Source: Mucilaginibacter robiniae (GTDB lineage Bacteria > Bacteroidota > Bacteroidia > Sphingobacteriales > Sphingobacteriaceae). From it: a DNA stretch of 64,000 nt. The notes beneath the pieces were generated by a model. It ran no database searches. It was not told where the DNA came from and saw only the letters and a list, made by a program, of their open reading frames with translations. The stretch covers positions 2,108,001 through 2,172,000 of the forward strand of contig NZ_CP051682.1 of NCBI RefSeq assembly GCF_012849215.1, written 5' to 3'. Positions within the stretch are counted from its first letter, which is position 1. The number at the start of each line of letters is the position of its first letter. Shown in pieces: positions 1-8,639 of this stretch. Both the position numbers and the translations under genes were made by a program.

Positions 1-2229
1 CACCTGTACATTAAAGACAGCATCGTAACTTACTCGGGCAAACCAGCTCATGCCATGTCAATAAACGGGCAAATACCTGGCCCTAAATTGCAATTTACCG
101 AAGGGGATACCGCTTACATTACCGTGCATAATTTAATGAGTACTGAAACTTCACTACACTGGCATGGCATCCTAATTCCTAACCAGTATGATGGCGTGCC
201 CTATTTAACGACCGCGCCTATCAAGCCAAATACATCGCACGTTTTTATTTTTCCGTTAAAACAAACCGGAACGTATTGGTATCATACCCATTCCATGCTC
301 GAAGAGCAATCGGGGCTTTACGGTTCAATAGTAATCCATCCACAGAAAAAGGAAATCCAGATGCCGGAGCAGGTACTGCTGTTCTCGGACTGGACAGATA
401 AAAAACCAGGCCAGGTTTTAAGGATGCTTAAGAGGCAAACCGATTGGTTTGCTATACAAAAGGGTTCGGTACAAAGCTATGGCGAGGCAGCATCAAAGGG
501 TTACTTCAACGACAAATTGAAACAGGAATGGATGCGGATGCCCGCAATGGACATTTCTGATGTCAAGTACGACAGGTTTTTAGTGAATGGAAAAACAGGT
601 GTTGATCTGTCTGGATTCAAAGCCGGTGAAACAGTCAGGTTAAGGCTTATAGACGGTTCATCATCTACTTATTTCTGGATGCAGTTTGCCGGCGGCACAA
701 TGACGGTAGTAGCTGCCGATGGTCTGGATGTTAAGCCGGTAGCTGTAGATAAATTGCTCATTGGTGTTGCCGAAACTTATGATGTACTGGTCACTATTCC
801 CAAAAGCGGCAAATACGAGTTCAGAGCCACTGCACAGGATGTCTCGGGCAAAGTATCCGCTTATTTAGGTTCAGGACAGACCATTAATACCGCCGATATT
901 CCTAAAGTTCCCTATTTTAAAATGATGCACAGCATGAATAAAATGATGGCGGGCATGACGATGGGCTCGGTAGCATCCGATAAGGTGAAAAATGATGGCC
1001 TTACACTCGGCTTGAACAAAGGCGGCGATATGAAAAAGGACGGCATGGACATGGGCAGTATGGGTATGAGTAGCATGAGAATGAAGAAAGACACAACACC
1101 GACGAAACCTGTGCCGGCAGATCTAATCAACCCGAAGACGAAAGACATAGGTAACATGGATATGATGAACATGGGCGGAATGAACATGAAGGATGATGGC
1201 CGCGGTATCACGATAGGCCATGGCGGCTCTATGATGCTGAGTATGGGCGGTGAAGGAAAAATATTGACCTATGATATGTTACAGGCTAAAAATTCTACCG
1301 CGATTGACGAAAGCCACCCGGTGCGCACTTACCAGCTTTACCTTACGGGTAATATGCTGCGTTATGTATGGTCAATCAATAACCGGGTACTATCAGAAGC
1401 CGACCGCCTGCTGATAAAGAAAGGGGACCGGGTGCGCTTTGTTATACACAATACTACCATGATGGAGCATCCCATGCACCTGCACGGTCATTATTTCAGG
1501 GTGCTGAATGTACAGGGGGATTATTCGCCGCTGAAACACACGGTAAGCGTGGAGCCTATGAAAACCCAGATTATTGAGTTTGAGGCGGATGCTGCGAATG
1601 ATTGGTTTTTCCATTGCCATATACTGTATCATATGATAGGTGGCATGGCCCGGGTGGTGCGCTATGCCGATTCGCCAAGCAATCCCGAGGTTGAGAAATA
1701 CCAGCCTTCTAATCCCCTGATCAATGACGACCGTCGCTGGTTTCTGTGGGGTTCAGCGGCTTTTCATTCTCAGGGCAGTTCGGGCTCCTGGTTTTTTAGC
1801 AATACCCGTTATGAAAGCAATATCGACTACCGGGTAAGTTATGACGGCCGCTACGAATTCGAGCCACGGTTTCAGCGCTATTTGGACCACAGACAATTTT
1901 TTGCCGCCTACATTGGCGCAGATTTTAGCGATGATATCAAAGGCAACCCGCGGGGTAAAGATGGTATGCAGATAGGCGTTGTAGGCTTGCGCTATCTTTT
2001 ACCCCTGTTCTTCCAAACCGATCTTCGGGTAAGCCAGAAAGGCCGGGTGAGGTTTATGATTGGCAGACCGGATATACCCCTTACCGCAAGGCTGCGGCTG
2101 GGTGTTTCTTACAACACAGATGATGAATACCAAATAGGATCCTCTTATATATTAGGGAGAAATTTTGCCATCTCTGCTAATTACGATAACCAGTACGGGT
2201 TTGGGGGTGGATTGACACTCATTTATTAA
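1..2229 (+). CDS. Multicopper oxidase with C-terminal barrel-like domain (5' end outside window)
   Basis: Copper-dependent oxidase of the CopA/laccase type, probably oxidising Cu(I) in the periplasm. The reading frame is open from base 1, so the signal peptide and true start lie upstream; the first internal ATG is at 55. Three cupredoxin parts are visible: an HWHG motif near base 160, YWYHTHSM near 283, then HPMHLHGH and FFHCHILYHM near 1467-1634, which supply the type 1, 2 and 3 copper ligands. A Met-rich linker (many MxM/MGxM repeats, about 930-1240) resembles copper-binding stretches of CopA. After the last cupredoxin come about 185 extra residues ending in a tyrosine, with alternating aromatic/polar strands like an outer-membrane barrel, unusual for a plain oxidase. 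The paralogue at 3274-5545 has the same architecture. Family assignment is firm; the barrel reading is inference. Confidence 0.9.
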   Translation, partial: HLYIKDSIVTYSGKPAHAMSINGQIPGPKLQFTEGDTAYITVHNLMSTETSLHWHGILIPNQYDGVPYLTTAPIKPNTSHVFIFPLKQTGTYWYHTHSMLEEQSGLYGSIVIHPQKKEIQMPEQVLLFSDWTDKKPGQVLRMLKRQTDWFAIQKGSVQSYGEAASKGYFNDKLKQEWMRMPAMDISDVKYDRFLVNGKTGVDLSGFKAGETVRLRLIDGSSSTYFWMQFAGGTMTVVAADGLDVKPVAVDKLLIGVAETYDVLVTIPKSGKYEFRATAQDVSGKVSAYLGSGQTINTADIPKVPYFKMMHSMNKMMAGMTMGSVASDKVKNDGLTLGLNKGGDMKKDGMDMGSMGMSSMRMKKDTTPTKPVPADLINPKTKDIGNMDMMNMGGMNMKDDGRGITIGHGGSMMLSMGGEGKILTYDMLQAKNSTAIDESHPVRTYQLYLTGNMLRYVWSINNRVLSEADRLLIKKGDRVRFVIHNTTMMEHPMHLHGHYFRVLNVQGDYSPLKHTVSVEPMKTQIIEFEADAANDWFFHCHILYHMIGGMARVVRYADSPSNPEVEKYQPSNPLINDDRRWFLWGSAAFHSQGSSGSWFFSNTRYESNIDYRVSYDGRYEFEPRFQRYLDHRQFFAAYIGADFSDDIKGNPRGKDGMQIGVVGLRYLLPLFFQTDLRVSQKGRVRFMIGRPDIPLTARLRLGVSYNTDDEYQIGSSYILGRNFAISANYDNQYGFGGGLTLIY

Positions 2230-2262
2230 CTAACTGATTTATAAAATTTCAATTAAAAAAGA

Positions 2263-2724
2263 ATGGAAAAGATGAGTGAAAGCAGCTATAAAACTTTTGC
2301 CCTTACCATGGTAATTTCTTTCATCCTGATGTACGGGATTATGTTTCTTAATGTAGATGAGGTGGATTATATATATTTAAGCATGACCCGGCTTTACATG
2401 ACACTGATGATGATAGCTGCAATGGCAATACTCATGCTTGCTACCATGGGTATGATGTATAAAAACAAGAAGACTAATCTGGTGATCATTATAGTTGGTC
2501 TTACCGTATTCGGCCTATCCCTTTTTGGGGTAAGAACACAGACTTTTGTTGGCGATGTGCAGTATATGAGAGGTATGATCCCTCACCATTCTATTGCTAT
2601 TATGACAAGCAAAAACGCTGATATTAAAGACCCGGAAGTAAGAAAGCTGGCGGATGGCATTATTGCTACGCAGAAAAGAGAGATCGCTGAAATGAAGCGG
2701 ATACTGGCCAGATTAGATAAGTAA
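2263..2724 (+). CDS. DUF305 membrane protein of copper locus
   Basis: A 153-residue protein with about three hydrophobic segments in the first 95 residues, followed by a C-terminal part matching the DUF305 (ferritin-like) family: YMRGMIPHHSIAIM near residue 105, then a helix rich in K/E/R. The two adjacent histidines preceded by Met residues are typical metal-binding candidates. It lies 33 bases behind one multicopper oxidase and 29 bases before a DUF3347 gene on the same strand, so an operon is likely. Role in copper handling is inferred from context; no enzymatic function is known for the family. Confidence 0.85.
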   Translation: MEKMSESSYKTFALTMVISFILMYGIMFLNVDEVDYIYLSMTRLYMTLMMIAAMAILMLATMGMMYKNKKTNLVIIIVGLTVFGLSLFGVRTQTFVGDVQYMRGMIPHHSIAIMTSKNADIKDPEVRKLADGIIATQKREIAEMKRILARLDK

Positions 2725-2753
2725 ACACAGCAAAACAATTAAACGTAACATAA

Positions 2754-3269
2754 ATGAAAAAGGTACTTAAAACCGTGACATTGACGATAAGCCTGTTCGC
2801 CGCGGTATTTGCAGCGAAAGCGCAGCCTGCAACACCAGATCTTGTAACACCAGCCATCTTAAGTAATTATTATGAATTAAAAGATGCACTTGCAGCTGAC
2901 AATAGCACTTTAGCACAGGTTAAAGCCAAAGCACTGCTTAACGCAGTTGAAACATTTAATGCAACCCTATTTACTGCTGAACAACAAAGGATATGGTCGT
3001 CTTATACCGATAAGCTGCAATTCGACAGCCGTCATATCAGCGAAAGTACGGCGCTTGATCATCAGCGTGAGCATTTCGCCAGTCTTTCAAAAAGTATGTT
3101 TGCCGTACTCAAAAGTCTAAAATTAAACAGCGCGCCGGTTTATGAACAATATTGCCCGATGAGAAAGGCCACCTGGCTGAGTGAAAGCGCTGACATCAAA
3201 AACCCTTATTACGGTAAGCAAATGCTGAACTGCGGTAAAACCACGGAAACCTTACCGGTAGCAAAATAA
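2754..3269 (+). CDS. DUF3347 domain protein, secreted
   Basis: A 171-residue protein with a signal peptide (cleavage near AKA-Q, residues 21-24) followed by a DUF3347 domain. The C-terminal part has the family's YEQYCPMRKATW and NPYYGKQMLNCG motifs; the Cys and Met residues are likely Cu(I) ligands. The domain is often fused to or found beside CusB-type efflux adaptors and multicopper oxidases in Bacteroidetes, suggesting a periplasmic copper chaperone. It starts 29 bases after the DUF305 gene and ends 4 bases before the next oxidase, so it is almost certainly co-transcribed. Confidence 0.85.
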   Translation: MKKVLKTVTLTISLFAAVFAAKAQPATPDLVTPAILSNYYELKDALAADNSTLAQVKAKALLNAVETFNATLFTAEQQRIWSSYTDKLQFDSRHISESTALDHQREHFASLSKSMFAVLKSLKLNSAPVYEQYCPMRKATWLSESADIKNPYYGKQMLNCGKTTETLPVAK

Positions 3270-3273
3270 GGCT

Positions 3274-4476
3274 ATGAGGGCTTTGTTCTTAACCCTGTCG
3301 CTATTCGTCTGTGGTTCTCTAGCACAGGCACAGCATAGTCACATGGGCGGTACGCCATCTGCAAATGGCCGTCTGCCTTTCTATGTCAAAAAAGGTAAAC
3401 GGGAAATTTTTCATCTGTACCTGAGTGATACCATGGTGAATTACACCGGAAAACAACGCCCTGCCATGGCTATCAACGGTACTATACCCGGCCCGGCACT
3501 CCATTTCACCGAAGGTGATACTGCGGTGATTTACGTGCATAACGAGATGATGATGGAAAGCTCCATCCATTGGCACGGGCTGATCCTGCCCAACCGTTAT
3601 GACGGCGTTTCCTATCTGACCACATCGCCAATTAAAGCCGGGGAAACGCATTTATTCAAATTCCCGCTGGTACAACATGGTACCTACTGGTATCACTCGC
3701 ATACCATGACCCAAGAACAAAGCGGCTTGTACGGCGCCTTTGTAATTCATGAAAAACCGCCGGAAAAGCTAAAGGAATATACCTTATTGCTGAGCGACTG
3801 GACCGACGAAAACCCGGAACAAGTGCAGCGCAGGTTACATAATGCCAGCGATTGGTATGCCATACGTAAGGGTAGCACACAAAGTTATACTGAAGCTATC
3901 GTTTCCGGTCATTTCAAAACCAAGCTTAACAATGAATGGAAGCGGATGACGGCAATGGATGTGAGTGATGTGTATTACGACCGTTTTTTCAGCAATGGAA
4001 AAATTGAAACTGAGATGAACGATCTGAAGCCCGGCGAAAAAATTCGGCTGCGCATCGTTAACGGTAGTTCGTCCACATACTTTTGGCTTAGCTATGCGGG
4101 TGGAAAACTATCCGTTGTAGCGAATGACGGCGAAGACATACAGCCGGTAAGCGTTGACCGGATGATCATCGGCGTAGCTGAAACCTATGATGTGGAAGTG
4201 ACGGTATCACAAAGCGGGCGCTTTGAATTTTCAGCTACTTCGGAAGACCGCACAGGGCACACTTCATTATGGCTAGGGCAAGGAAAATCATATTTAGCTA
4301 AAAAACTAGGGCGCCTGAACTATTTCGCGGGGATGCAGATGATGAACGACATGATGGATATGAGCGGTAACATGAAAGAAATGGACGGCATGAAAATGCA
4401 GAACCAGATAATGGATATGAATACCGTGATGTATCCCGAAGCTGGTGGCGACGATAAAAATGATGCCCATGGATGA
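3274..4476 (+). CDS. Multicopper oxidase, N-terminal half (frameshifted gene)
   Basis: First part of a second CopA-like oxidase. Signal peptide at residues 1-20, first cupredoxin with HWHG at 99-102 and HSH at 141-143, second cupredoxin to about 340, then a Met-rich linker (MMNDMMDMSGNM and similar) where the frame ends at a TGA. The remaining third cupredoxin continues one frame over in the segment starting at 4445. The switch lies at a run of five A's around 4456-4460: removing one A joins the two frames into one protein colinear with the oxidase at 1-2229. Either a recent mutation in this strain, an assembly error, or (less likely) programmed slippage. Without the C-terminal half the type 1 and trinuclear sites are incomplete, so this half alone should be inactive. 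Confidence 0.85.
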   Translation: MRALFLTLSLFVCGSLAQAQHSHMGGTPSANGRLPFYVKKGKREIFHLYLSDTMVNYTGKQRPAMAINGTIPGPALHFTEGDTAVIYVHNEMMMESSIHWHGLILPNRYDGVSYLTTSPIKAGETHLFKFPLVQHGTYWYHSHTMTQEQSGLYGAFVIHEKPPEKLKEYTLLLSDWTDENPEQVQRRLHNASDWYAIRKGSTQSYTEAIVSGHFKTKLNNEWKRMTAMDVSDVYYDRFFSNGKIETEMNDLKPGEKIRLRIVNGSSSTYFWLSYAGGKLSVVANDGEDIQPVSVDRMIIGVAETYDVEVTVSQSGRFEFSATSEDRTGHTSLWLGQGKSYLAKKLGRLNYFAGMQMMNDMMDMSGNMKEMDGMKMQNQIMDMNTVMYPEAGGDDKNDAHG

Positions 4477-5545
4477 TATAGATATGGAAAGACGGGATAT
4501 GCGTGATAGCAGCGGCTCTGTAACGCTTAATTACGGAATGCTGCACGCTAAGCGTAAAACCACCTTACCCAATGCGCCCGTCAAAAACCTGTATTTTGAA
4601 TTGACCGGTAATATGAACCGTTATGTATGGACCATTAACAACAAAACCGTATCCGAAAGTGATAAGGTACTGATCCACAAAGGAGAGAACGTCCGAATAG
4701 TGCTATACAATAATACTATGATGCGGCATCCGATGCACCTGCATGGCCATTATTTCAGGGTATCAAACGGTCAGGGCGATTACTGCCCTTTAAAGAATAC
4801 GCTGGACATCATGCCTATGGAGCGTGATACCATTGAATTTGCGCCAACGGAAAGCGGCGACTGGTTTTTCCATTGCCATATTCTATACCATATGATGAGC
4901 GGTATGGGCCGTATTTTTACTTATGAAAACTCACCGTCTAACCCGGAGATTCCTAATCCTGCCACCTCATTAAAAAAGATATATGCCGATGACCGGAAGT
5001 ATTATGCGAAGGCAGAGGCAAGCTTGGAAAGCAACGGCAGCGACGGCCAGGCATCCTTAGCCAATACCCGTTGGACGGTCAACACTACCTGGCACTTGGG
5101 CCTGAATAGTCAAAAAGGTTACGAAAGTGAAACGATGGTTGGCCGTTATGTCGGCCGCATGCAATGGTTATTACCTTATGTGGGTTTTGACTATCATTAT
5201 AAAAATTCAGCCCGGAACGAGAAGAATATTTTTGGCAGCGATTACCGCAACATATTCGGCCAAGTCAGTGATAAGGAGCGCCGGCATACGGTGGTAGCGG
5301 GTATAGCTTATACACTACCTATGCTGTTTGTTGCTGACATGCGGGCAGATGGCAATGGTAAAATCCGCTTTCAATTAGGCCGGCAAGATATCCCCGTCAC
5401 GCCAAGATTAAGGTTTAGCTTGATGGTTAATACTGATAAAGAGTATACGGCGGGTTTCAGATACATATGTACCAAATATCTTGCTTTGTCTACTCATTAC
5501 GATAGTGATATGGGACTGGGTGCAGGATTGGCTTTTATCTATTAG
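4445..5545 (+). CDS. Multicopper oxidase, C-terminal half plus barrel-like domain (frameshifted gene)
   Basis: Second part of the oxidase begun at 3274. The open frame starts at a GTG inside the Met-rich linker, probably not a real start. It carries the third cupredoxin: HPMHLHGH at residues 95-102 and FFHCHILYHM at 141-150, with C144 as the type 1 copper cysteine and H149 nearby. Residues from about 175 to the end form the same barrel-like extension as in the first oxidase, ending in a tyrosine. It overlaps the upstream half by 32 bases in a different frame. The two oxidase copies in this locus are clear paralogues and may result from tandem duplication around the two small genes. Confidence 0.85.
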   Translation: MATIKMMPMDDIDMERRDMRDSSGSVTLNYGMLHAKRKTTLPNAPVKNLYFELTGNMNRYVWTINNKTVSESDKVLIHKGENVRIVLYNNTMMRHPMHLHGHYFRVSNGQGDYCPLKNTLDIMPMERDTIEFAPTESGDWFFHCHILYHMMSGMGRIFTYENSPSNPEIPNPATSLKKIYADDRKYYAKAEASLESNGSDGQASLANTRWTVNTTWHLGLNSQKGYESETMVGRYVGRMQWLLPYVGFDYHYKNSARNEKNIFGSDYRNIFGQVSDKERRHTVVAGIAYTLPMLFVADMRADGNGKIRFQLGRQDIPVTPRLRFSLMVNTDKEYTAGFRYICTKYLALSTHYDSDMGLGAGLAFIY

Positions 5546-5628
5546 TTCTTATTGACTATGTTGATTCAAATAGTCGTAGTTGACACGAGTCAAATGGTAG
5601 ATGAATTATATAGGTGTATAGGCAAAAA

Positions 5629-5662
5629 CCTTTCATAAAATATCGAAATGGTTTTATGAAGG
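5629..5662 (+). terminator. Hairpin after the copper operon
   Basis: CCTTTCATAAAA and TTTTATGAAGG pair with one bulged base around an 11-base loop, 84 bases after the oxidase stop. There is no clear T-tract, so it may be a terminator or only a stem-loop. Confidence 0.4.
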
Positions 5663-5831
5663 AGAGGCAATCATAATTTATATCCGCAATTACTATAACT
5701 TCAGTTTGCATCAAATAAAAATTTTACGATATTTATATCAACGATTTAGACTCATTTGTCCATTGCGTGATTCATTGAGTAGTAAATTTTTGATTTTATA
5801 AGGCATTGAAATTAAGACAGTTATGAACAAA

Positions 5832-5854
5832 GTTCATGACCCGTCCATTCCGCC
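5832..5854 (+). other. Left attachment-site-like sequence (tRNA 3'-end-like)
   Basis: The sequence from GTTC to CCGTCCATTCCGCC resembles the T-loop and acceptor 3' strand of a tRNA but has no matching 5' tRNA half. A close copy in the same orientation lies at 39766-39787, with 13 identical bases in CCGTCCATTCCGC. Both copies are followed about 25 bases later by the same kind of AAACCCTTCAAAT hairpin and then by a related integrase gene. This is what the two ends of an element integrated at a tRNA 3' end would look like. Confidence 0.6.
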
Positions 5855-5875
5855 AAATACATTCACAAAATGTGC

Positions 5876-5909
5876 AAAACCCTTCAAATTTAGCGATTTG
5901 AGGGGTTTT
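5876..5909 (+). terminator. Hairpin beside left attachment site
   Basis: AAAACCCTTCAAAT pairs with ATTTGAGGGGTTTT (one G-T mismatch) around the loop TTAGCG. A near-identical hairpin lies at 39811-39842 beside the other attachment-like site, so it probably derives from the terminator of the target tRNA gene. Confidence 0.65.
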
Positions 5910-5957
5910 CTGGTTTTAGGACCTCCCAAAATTGTCAAAATTCACCAATATTTCAGG

Positions 5958-5974
5958 GCGTCATCTATGGCGTC
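5958..5974 (+). repeat. Subterminal 17-bp direct repeat, left copy
   Basis: GCGTCATCTATGGCGTC occurs here and again at 39699-39715 in the same orientation. Both lie inside the proposed element, about 100 bases from the left attachment site and about 60 bases from the right one. It contains GGCGTC-like half repeats. Position and orientation suggest an arm-type integrase binding site. Confidence 0.55.
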
Positions 5975-6102
5975 TTTTTCCGGTGAAAAAAAGACGCGCT
6001 GAAAACGCTATAACCAATTAATAGTCAACTAGTTCATACCATGAACATCTTGACAAAAAGACGCTGCATTTCGAAATTTGTTTAACCCTTTAACGTTTCG
6101 TT

Positions 6103-7341
6103 ATGTTAGAAAAAAGCCTGGGGTTATTCTTCTTTCTGAAGAAGCCCAAAAATGAAAAAGGTAATGCAAGATTTGTTTACCTGAAGATCACCGTTGACGG
6201 GGAGTCAAAGGACGTCGCCACCAAAAGAAAATGGGACAACCGGAAATGGAACAGCGCCAAAGGTTGCCCTATCGGCACTAACCAGGAATCAGCAACTTTG
6301 GCAGCTTACCTGAACACCCTTACTACAAGTGTTTACAAAGCGCGTACAGCATTGTTAAATGCTGACAAGCCGATTACAGCAGATGCGCTCAAAGCTGCGC
6401 TTACTGGGCAAGAGGAAGAGCGCCATACAATTATCGGTGCATTCAAACAACATAATGAGCAGATGAAAGCCTTGATTGGTACCGAATTTGCCAAGTCCAC
6501 GCTTACACGCTACAAAACCGCTCATGACCATACGCAGAACTTTATACGTTGGAAATATGGCAAAGAGGATCTCGAGCTCAAAGAACTGAACTATGAATTC
6601 GTGAGCCAGTTTGACTATTGGCTGAAGACAGAGCGCAAGTGCAAGAAAAATGCTGCCTTGAAGTACATCGGTAACCTGAAAAAGATAGTACTTGAATGCA
6701 TGAAGAAGGGCTGGATCAAAGGTGACCCTTTTGCCAACTTTAAAGGTAAGCGTAGTGAGGTGGTCCGTGTCGCGTTGACCAGGGAAGAGTTGCAAGCGCT
6801 TACCGAAAAAGCGTTTGAGATAGAAAGGCTTGATCATGTAAGGGATATTTTTCTTTTTAGCTGCTATACAGGTCTTGCTTACGTTGATGTTTACCGTTTA
6901 CGCAGACATAATATCGTTGATGGTTTCGACGGTAGTAAATGGATCATGACCGCCCGTCAGAAAACAGAAAGTCCTACCCGCCTTCCGTTATTACCTGCTG
7001 CTTTAGCAATTATAGAAAGGTATGCGAATGACGAAAGGTGCGTAGCCAAAGGTTTGGTGCTGCCTGTGCTGTCTAATCAAAAGATGAACTCCTACCTAAA
7101 AGAGATAGCAGATCAGTCAGGCATTAAGAAGAATTTGACTTTTCACATTGCCAGGCATACGTTTGCAACCACTGTGACCTTGAGCAATGGTGTTCCAATT
7201 GAGACGGTATCCAAAATGCTTGGTCACAAAAGCTTGAAACACACACAGCATTATGCCAAGATCGTTGATCGAAAGATCAGCGAAGATATGCATGCCTTAC
7301 AAGCCAAACTTCAAAGTTCATTACAACCTACTAACGTTTAA
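6103..7341 (+). CDS. Tyrosine site-specific integrase, IntDOT-like
   Basis: A 412-residue tyrosine recombinase that would integrate and excise the element. It has the Bacteroidetes layout: an N-terminal arm-binding domain (LFFFLKKPK near residue 8), a SAM-like core-binding domain around 100-200 and a catalytic domain from about 220. Visible catalytic residues are HIARH (HxxR), LGHKS and the Y of HTQHYAKI. The usual first arginine is replaced in SCYTGLAYVDVY, as in IntDOT-type integrases. It starts about 250 bases inside the left attachment-like site. A second, clearly homologous integrase is at 40038-41255. It is followed by a hairpin and an ORF6N gene. Confidence 0.92.
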   Translation: MLEKSLGLFFFLKKPKNEKGNARFVYLKITVDGESKDVATKRKWDNRKWNSAKGCPIGTNQESATLAAYLNTLTTSVYKARTALLNADKPITADALKAALTGQEEERHTIIGAFKQHNEQMKALIGTEFAKSTLTRYKTAHDHTQNFIRWKYGKEDLELKELNYEFVSQFDYWLKTERKCKKNAALKYIGNLKKIVLECMKKGWIKGDPFANFKGKRSEVVRVALTREELQALTEKAFEIERLDHVRDIFLFSCYTGLAYVDVYRLRRHNIVDGFDGSKWIMTARQKTESPTRLPLLPAALAIIERYANDERCVAKGLVLPVLSNQKMNSYLKEIADQSGIKKNLTFHIARHTFATTVTLSNGVPIETVSKMLGHKSLKHTQHYAKIVDRKISEDMHALQAKLQSSLQPTNV

Positions 7342-7343
7342 CC

Positions 7344-7370
7344 AGGTGGTCGCAAATTGCGACCACCTTT
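7344..7370 (+). terminator. Hairpin after integrase
   Basis: AGGTGGTCGCAA pairs with TTGCGACCACCT, followed by TTATTT, directly behind the integrase stop. The core CGCAAATTGCG is repeated in the hairpin after the next gene at 7917. Confidence 0.7.
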
Positions 7371-7381
7371 ATTTGAATACC

Positions 7382-7915
7382 ATGGACATCCAAAATATTC
7401 CACAGCAATTCATTGCTGAAAAGATCTTTATTTTAAGGGGTAAAAAGGTTATGCTTGACCGCGACCTTGCCGAGTTGTATCAAACCCCTACCAAACGTCT
7501 AAACGAAAAGGTCAAAAGGAACATCGCAAGATTTCCTGAAGACTTTATGTTCCAAATAAACAACGAAGAAAAACAGCAGTTGATTGAGCAATTTGAACAC
7601 TTCAAACCATTGAAGTTCTCCTCAACCTTACCTTACGCCTTTACTGAACATGGCGCAGTAATGTTGGCGAGCGTATTGAATAGTGAAATTGCGATAGCGG
7701 TTAATATTCAGATCGTCAGGGTATTTATCGCTTTGAGGTCCTTTCTTTCAGAAACAGAAGCATTAAAAGATGAAGTTCAAAGGATCATTGGCCGAATGCA
7801 GGATTTTGATGATAAATTTGACTTGATATTTAATTGTCTTGACGAATTAATCTCTAAAAAAACTGTTTCCCCGCCAAGAAGCCGTATAGGTTATAAGCCT
7901 GATAACATAGAATAA
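7382..7915 (+). CDS. ORF6N domain protein
   Basis: A 177-residue protein matching the ORF6N (KilA-N/Bro-like) DNA-binding family of phages and mobile elements: KIFILRGKKVMLDRDLAELY near residue 12, RFPEDFMFQ near 52 and LPYAFTEHGAVMLASVL near 82. The C-terminal part is a probable coiled coil. An upstream in-frame ATG at 7253 lies inside the integrase, so the ATG at 7382, after the hairpin, is taken as start. The second integrase in this window is also followed by a protein of this general class (RhuM-like, 41340), suggesting a conserved integrase/Bro-type partnership. The molecular role is unknown. Confidence 0.85.
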   Translation: MDIQNIPQQFIAEKIFILRGKKVMLDRDLAELYQTPTKRLNEKVKRNIARFPEDFMFQINNEEKQQLIEQFEHFKPLKFSSTLPYAFTEHGAVMLASVLNSEIAIAVNIQIVRVFIALRSFLSETEALKDEVQRIIGRMQDFDDKFDLIFNCLDELISKKTVSPPRSRIGYKPDNIE

Positions 7916-7916
7916 C

Positions 7917-7954
7917 AAAGAACGGAGGCCGCAAATTGCGACCTCCGTTCTTTT
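7917..7954 (+). terminator. Terminator hairpin after ORF6N gene
   Basis: AAAGAACGGAGG and CCTCCGTTCTTTT form a long stem around CCGCAAATTGCGA, immediately behind the ORF6N stop and ending in a T-rich tract. Confidence 0.75.
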
Positions 7955-8639
7955 ATGCGTCTGAGAATCTTTTAATAATAATACTTCTATGGCAGGTCAG
8001 AGATTTAGCGATAACCTTGCTATTCGTAAAACAGCGTGGCAATTTGAAGGCGGTATTGTTGCCGAGATAATGATAATAAATAGTTATCTATTATTAAAAA
8101 TGAACTAATTTCCACCGTACCTTAATACATAGATCACTAATACCACCAAATAAACGGTTGAACATGTAGGAGCTACTTACTACATTTATCTAGTTGTATA
8201 TATTTGCTCTGGCTGCTGCTATGGTTGGTCGTCCCGGGCTGACCGGTACCAATAGTCCGTAGTCTCAATAATAACAAAACGATGCCGACAGCGCGCCAGC
8301 TGTTCGATGATTTTGGTTCTGGTTTCGGGTAAATAATCTCTGGTTCCAATGCAGCTTTCAATAAAACTACTTCATTTAGTATGAAACGAGTCGCCATTTG
8401 TTTTAATCGTCCAAACGTTATGGATCTGGTGAGCGTTAATTGTGATCAATAAATTCTTCTAGAAAGCGAATTCGGCTCGTTAGAAAGTTTACAGAATAAT
8501 CGAAATCGTAAGTATAAATTTTTTTTCATAACTGCTGGTAGCGGGTATATACGGACGAAGCTCCTCTAAATGTTAATAATGGTATGTTTTTCTTCGTCCG
8601 GTTGTTACATAAATGTGGTCTAAGATAACAAATAGGTGA
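7955..8639. other. AT-rich stretch without a convincing gene
   Basis: No supported gene. A 74-codon reverse frame at 8173-8397 has no recognisable features and no neighbours to support it. Near 8551-8603 the repeats ACGGACGAAG and CTTCGTCCGG could pair across a 30-base loop, possibly the end of the reverse-strand gene that stops at 8640. Confidence 0.4.

Noticed and set aside
912..1211. 99-codon reverse frame opposite the Met-rich linker
   Set aside because: Produced by the repetitive ATG-rich codons on the other strand; no independent support.
5832..5854. Complete tRNA gene at the attachment-like site
   Set aside because: Only the T-loop/acceptor 3' strand is present; no 5' half, D-arm or anticodon arm can be folded upstream.
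8173..8397. 74-codon reverse frame
   Set aside because: No known motif, no start context and no neighbours supporting it; kept only as part of a non-coding stretch.
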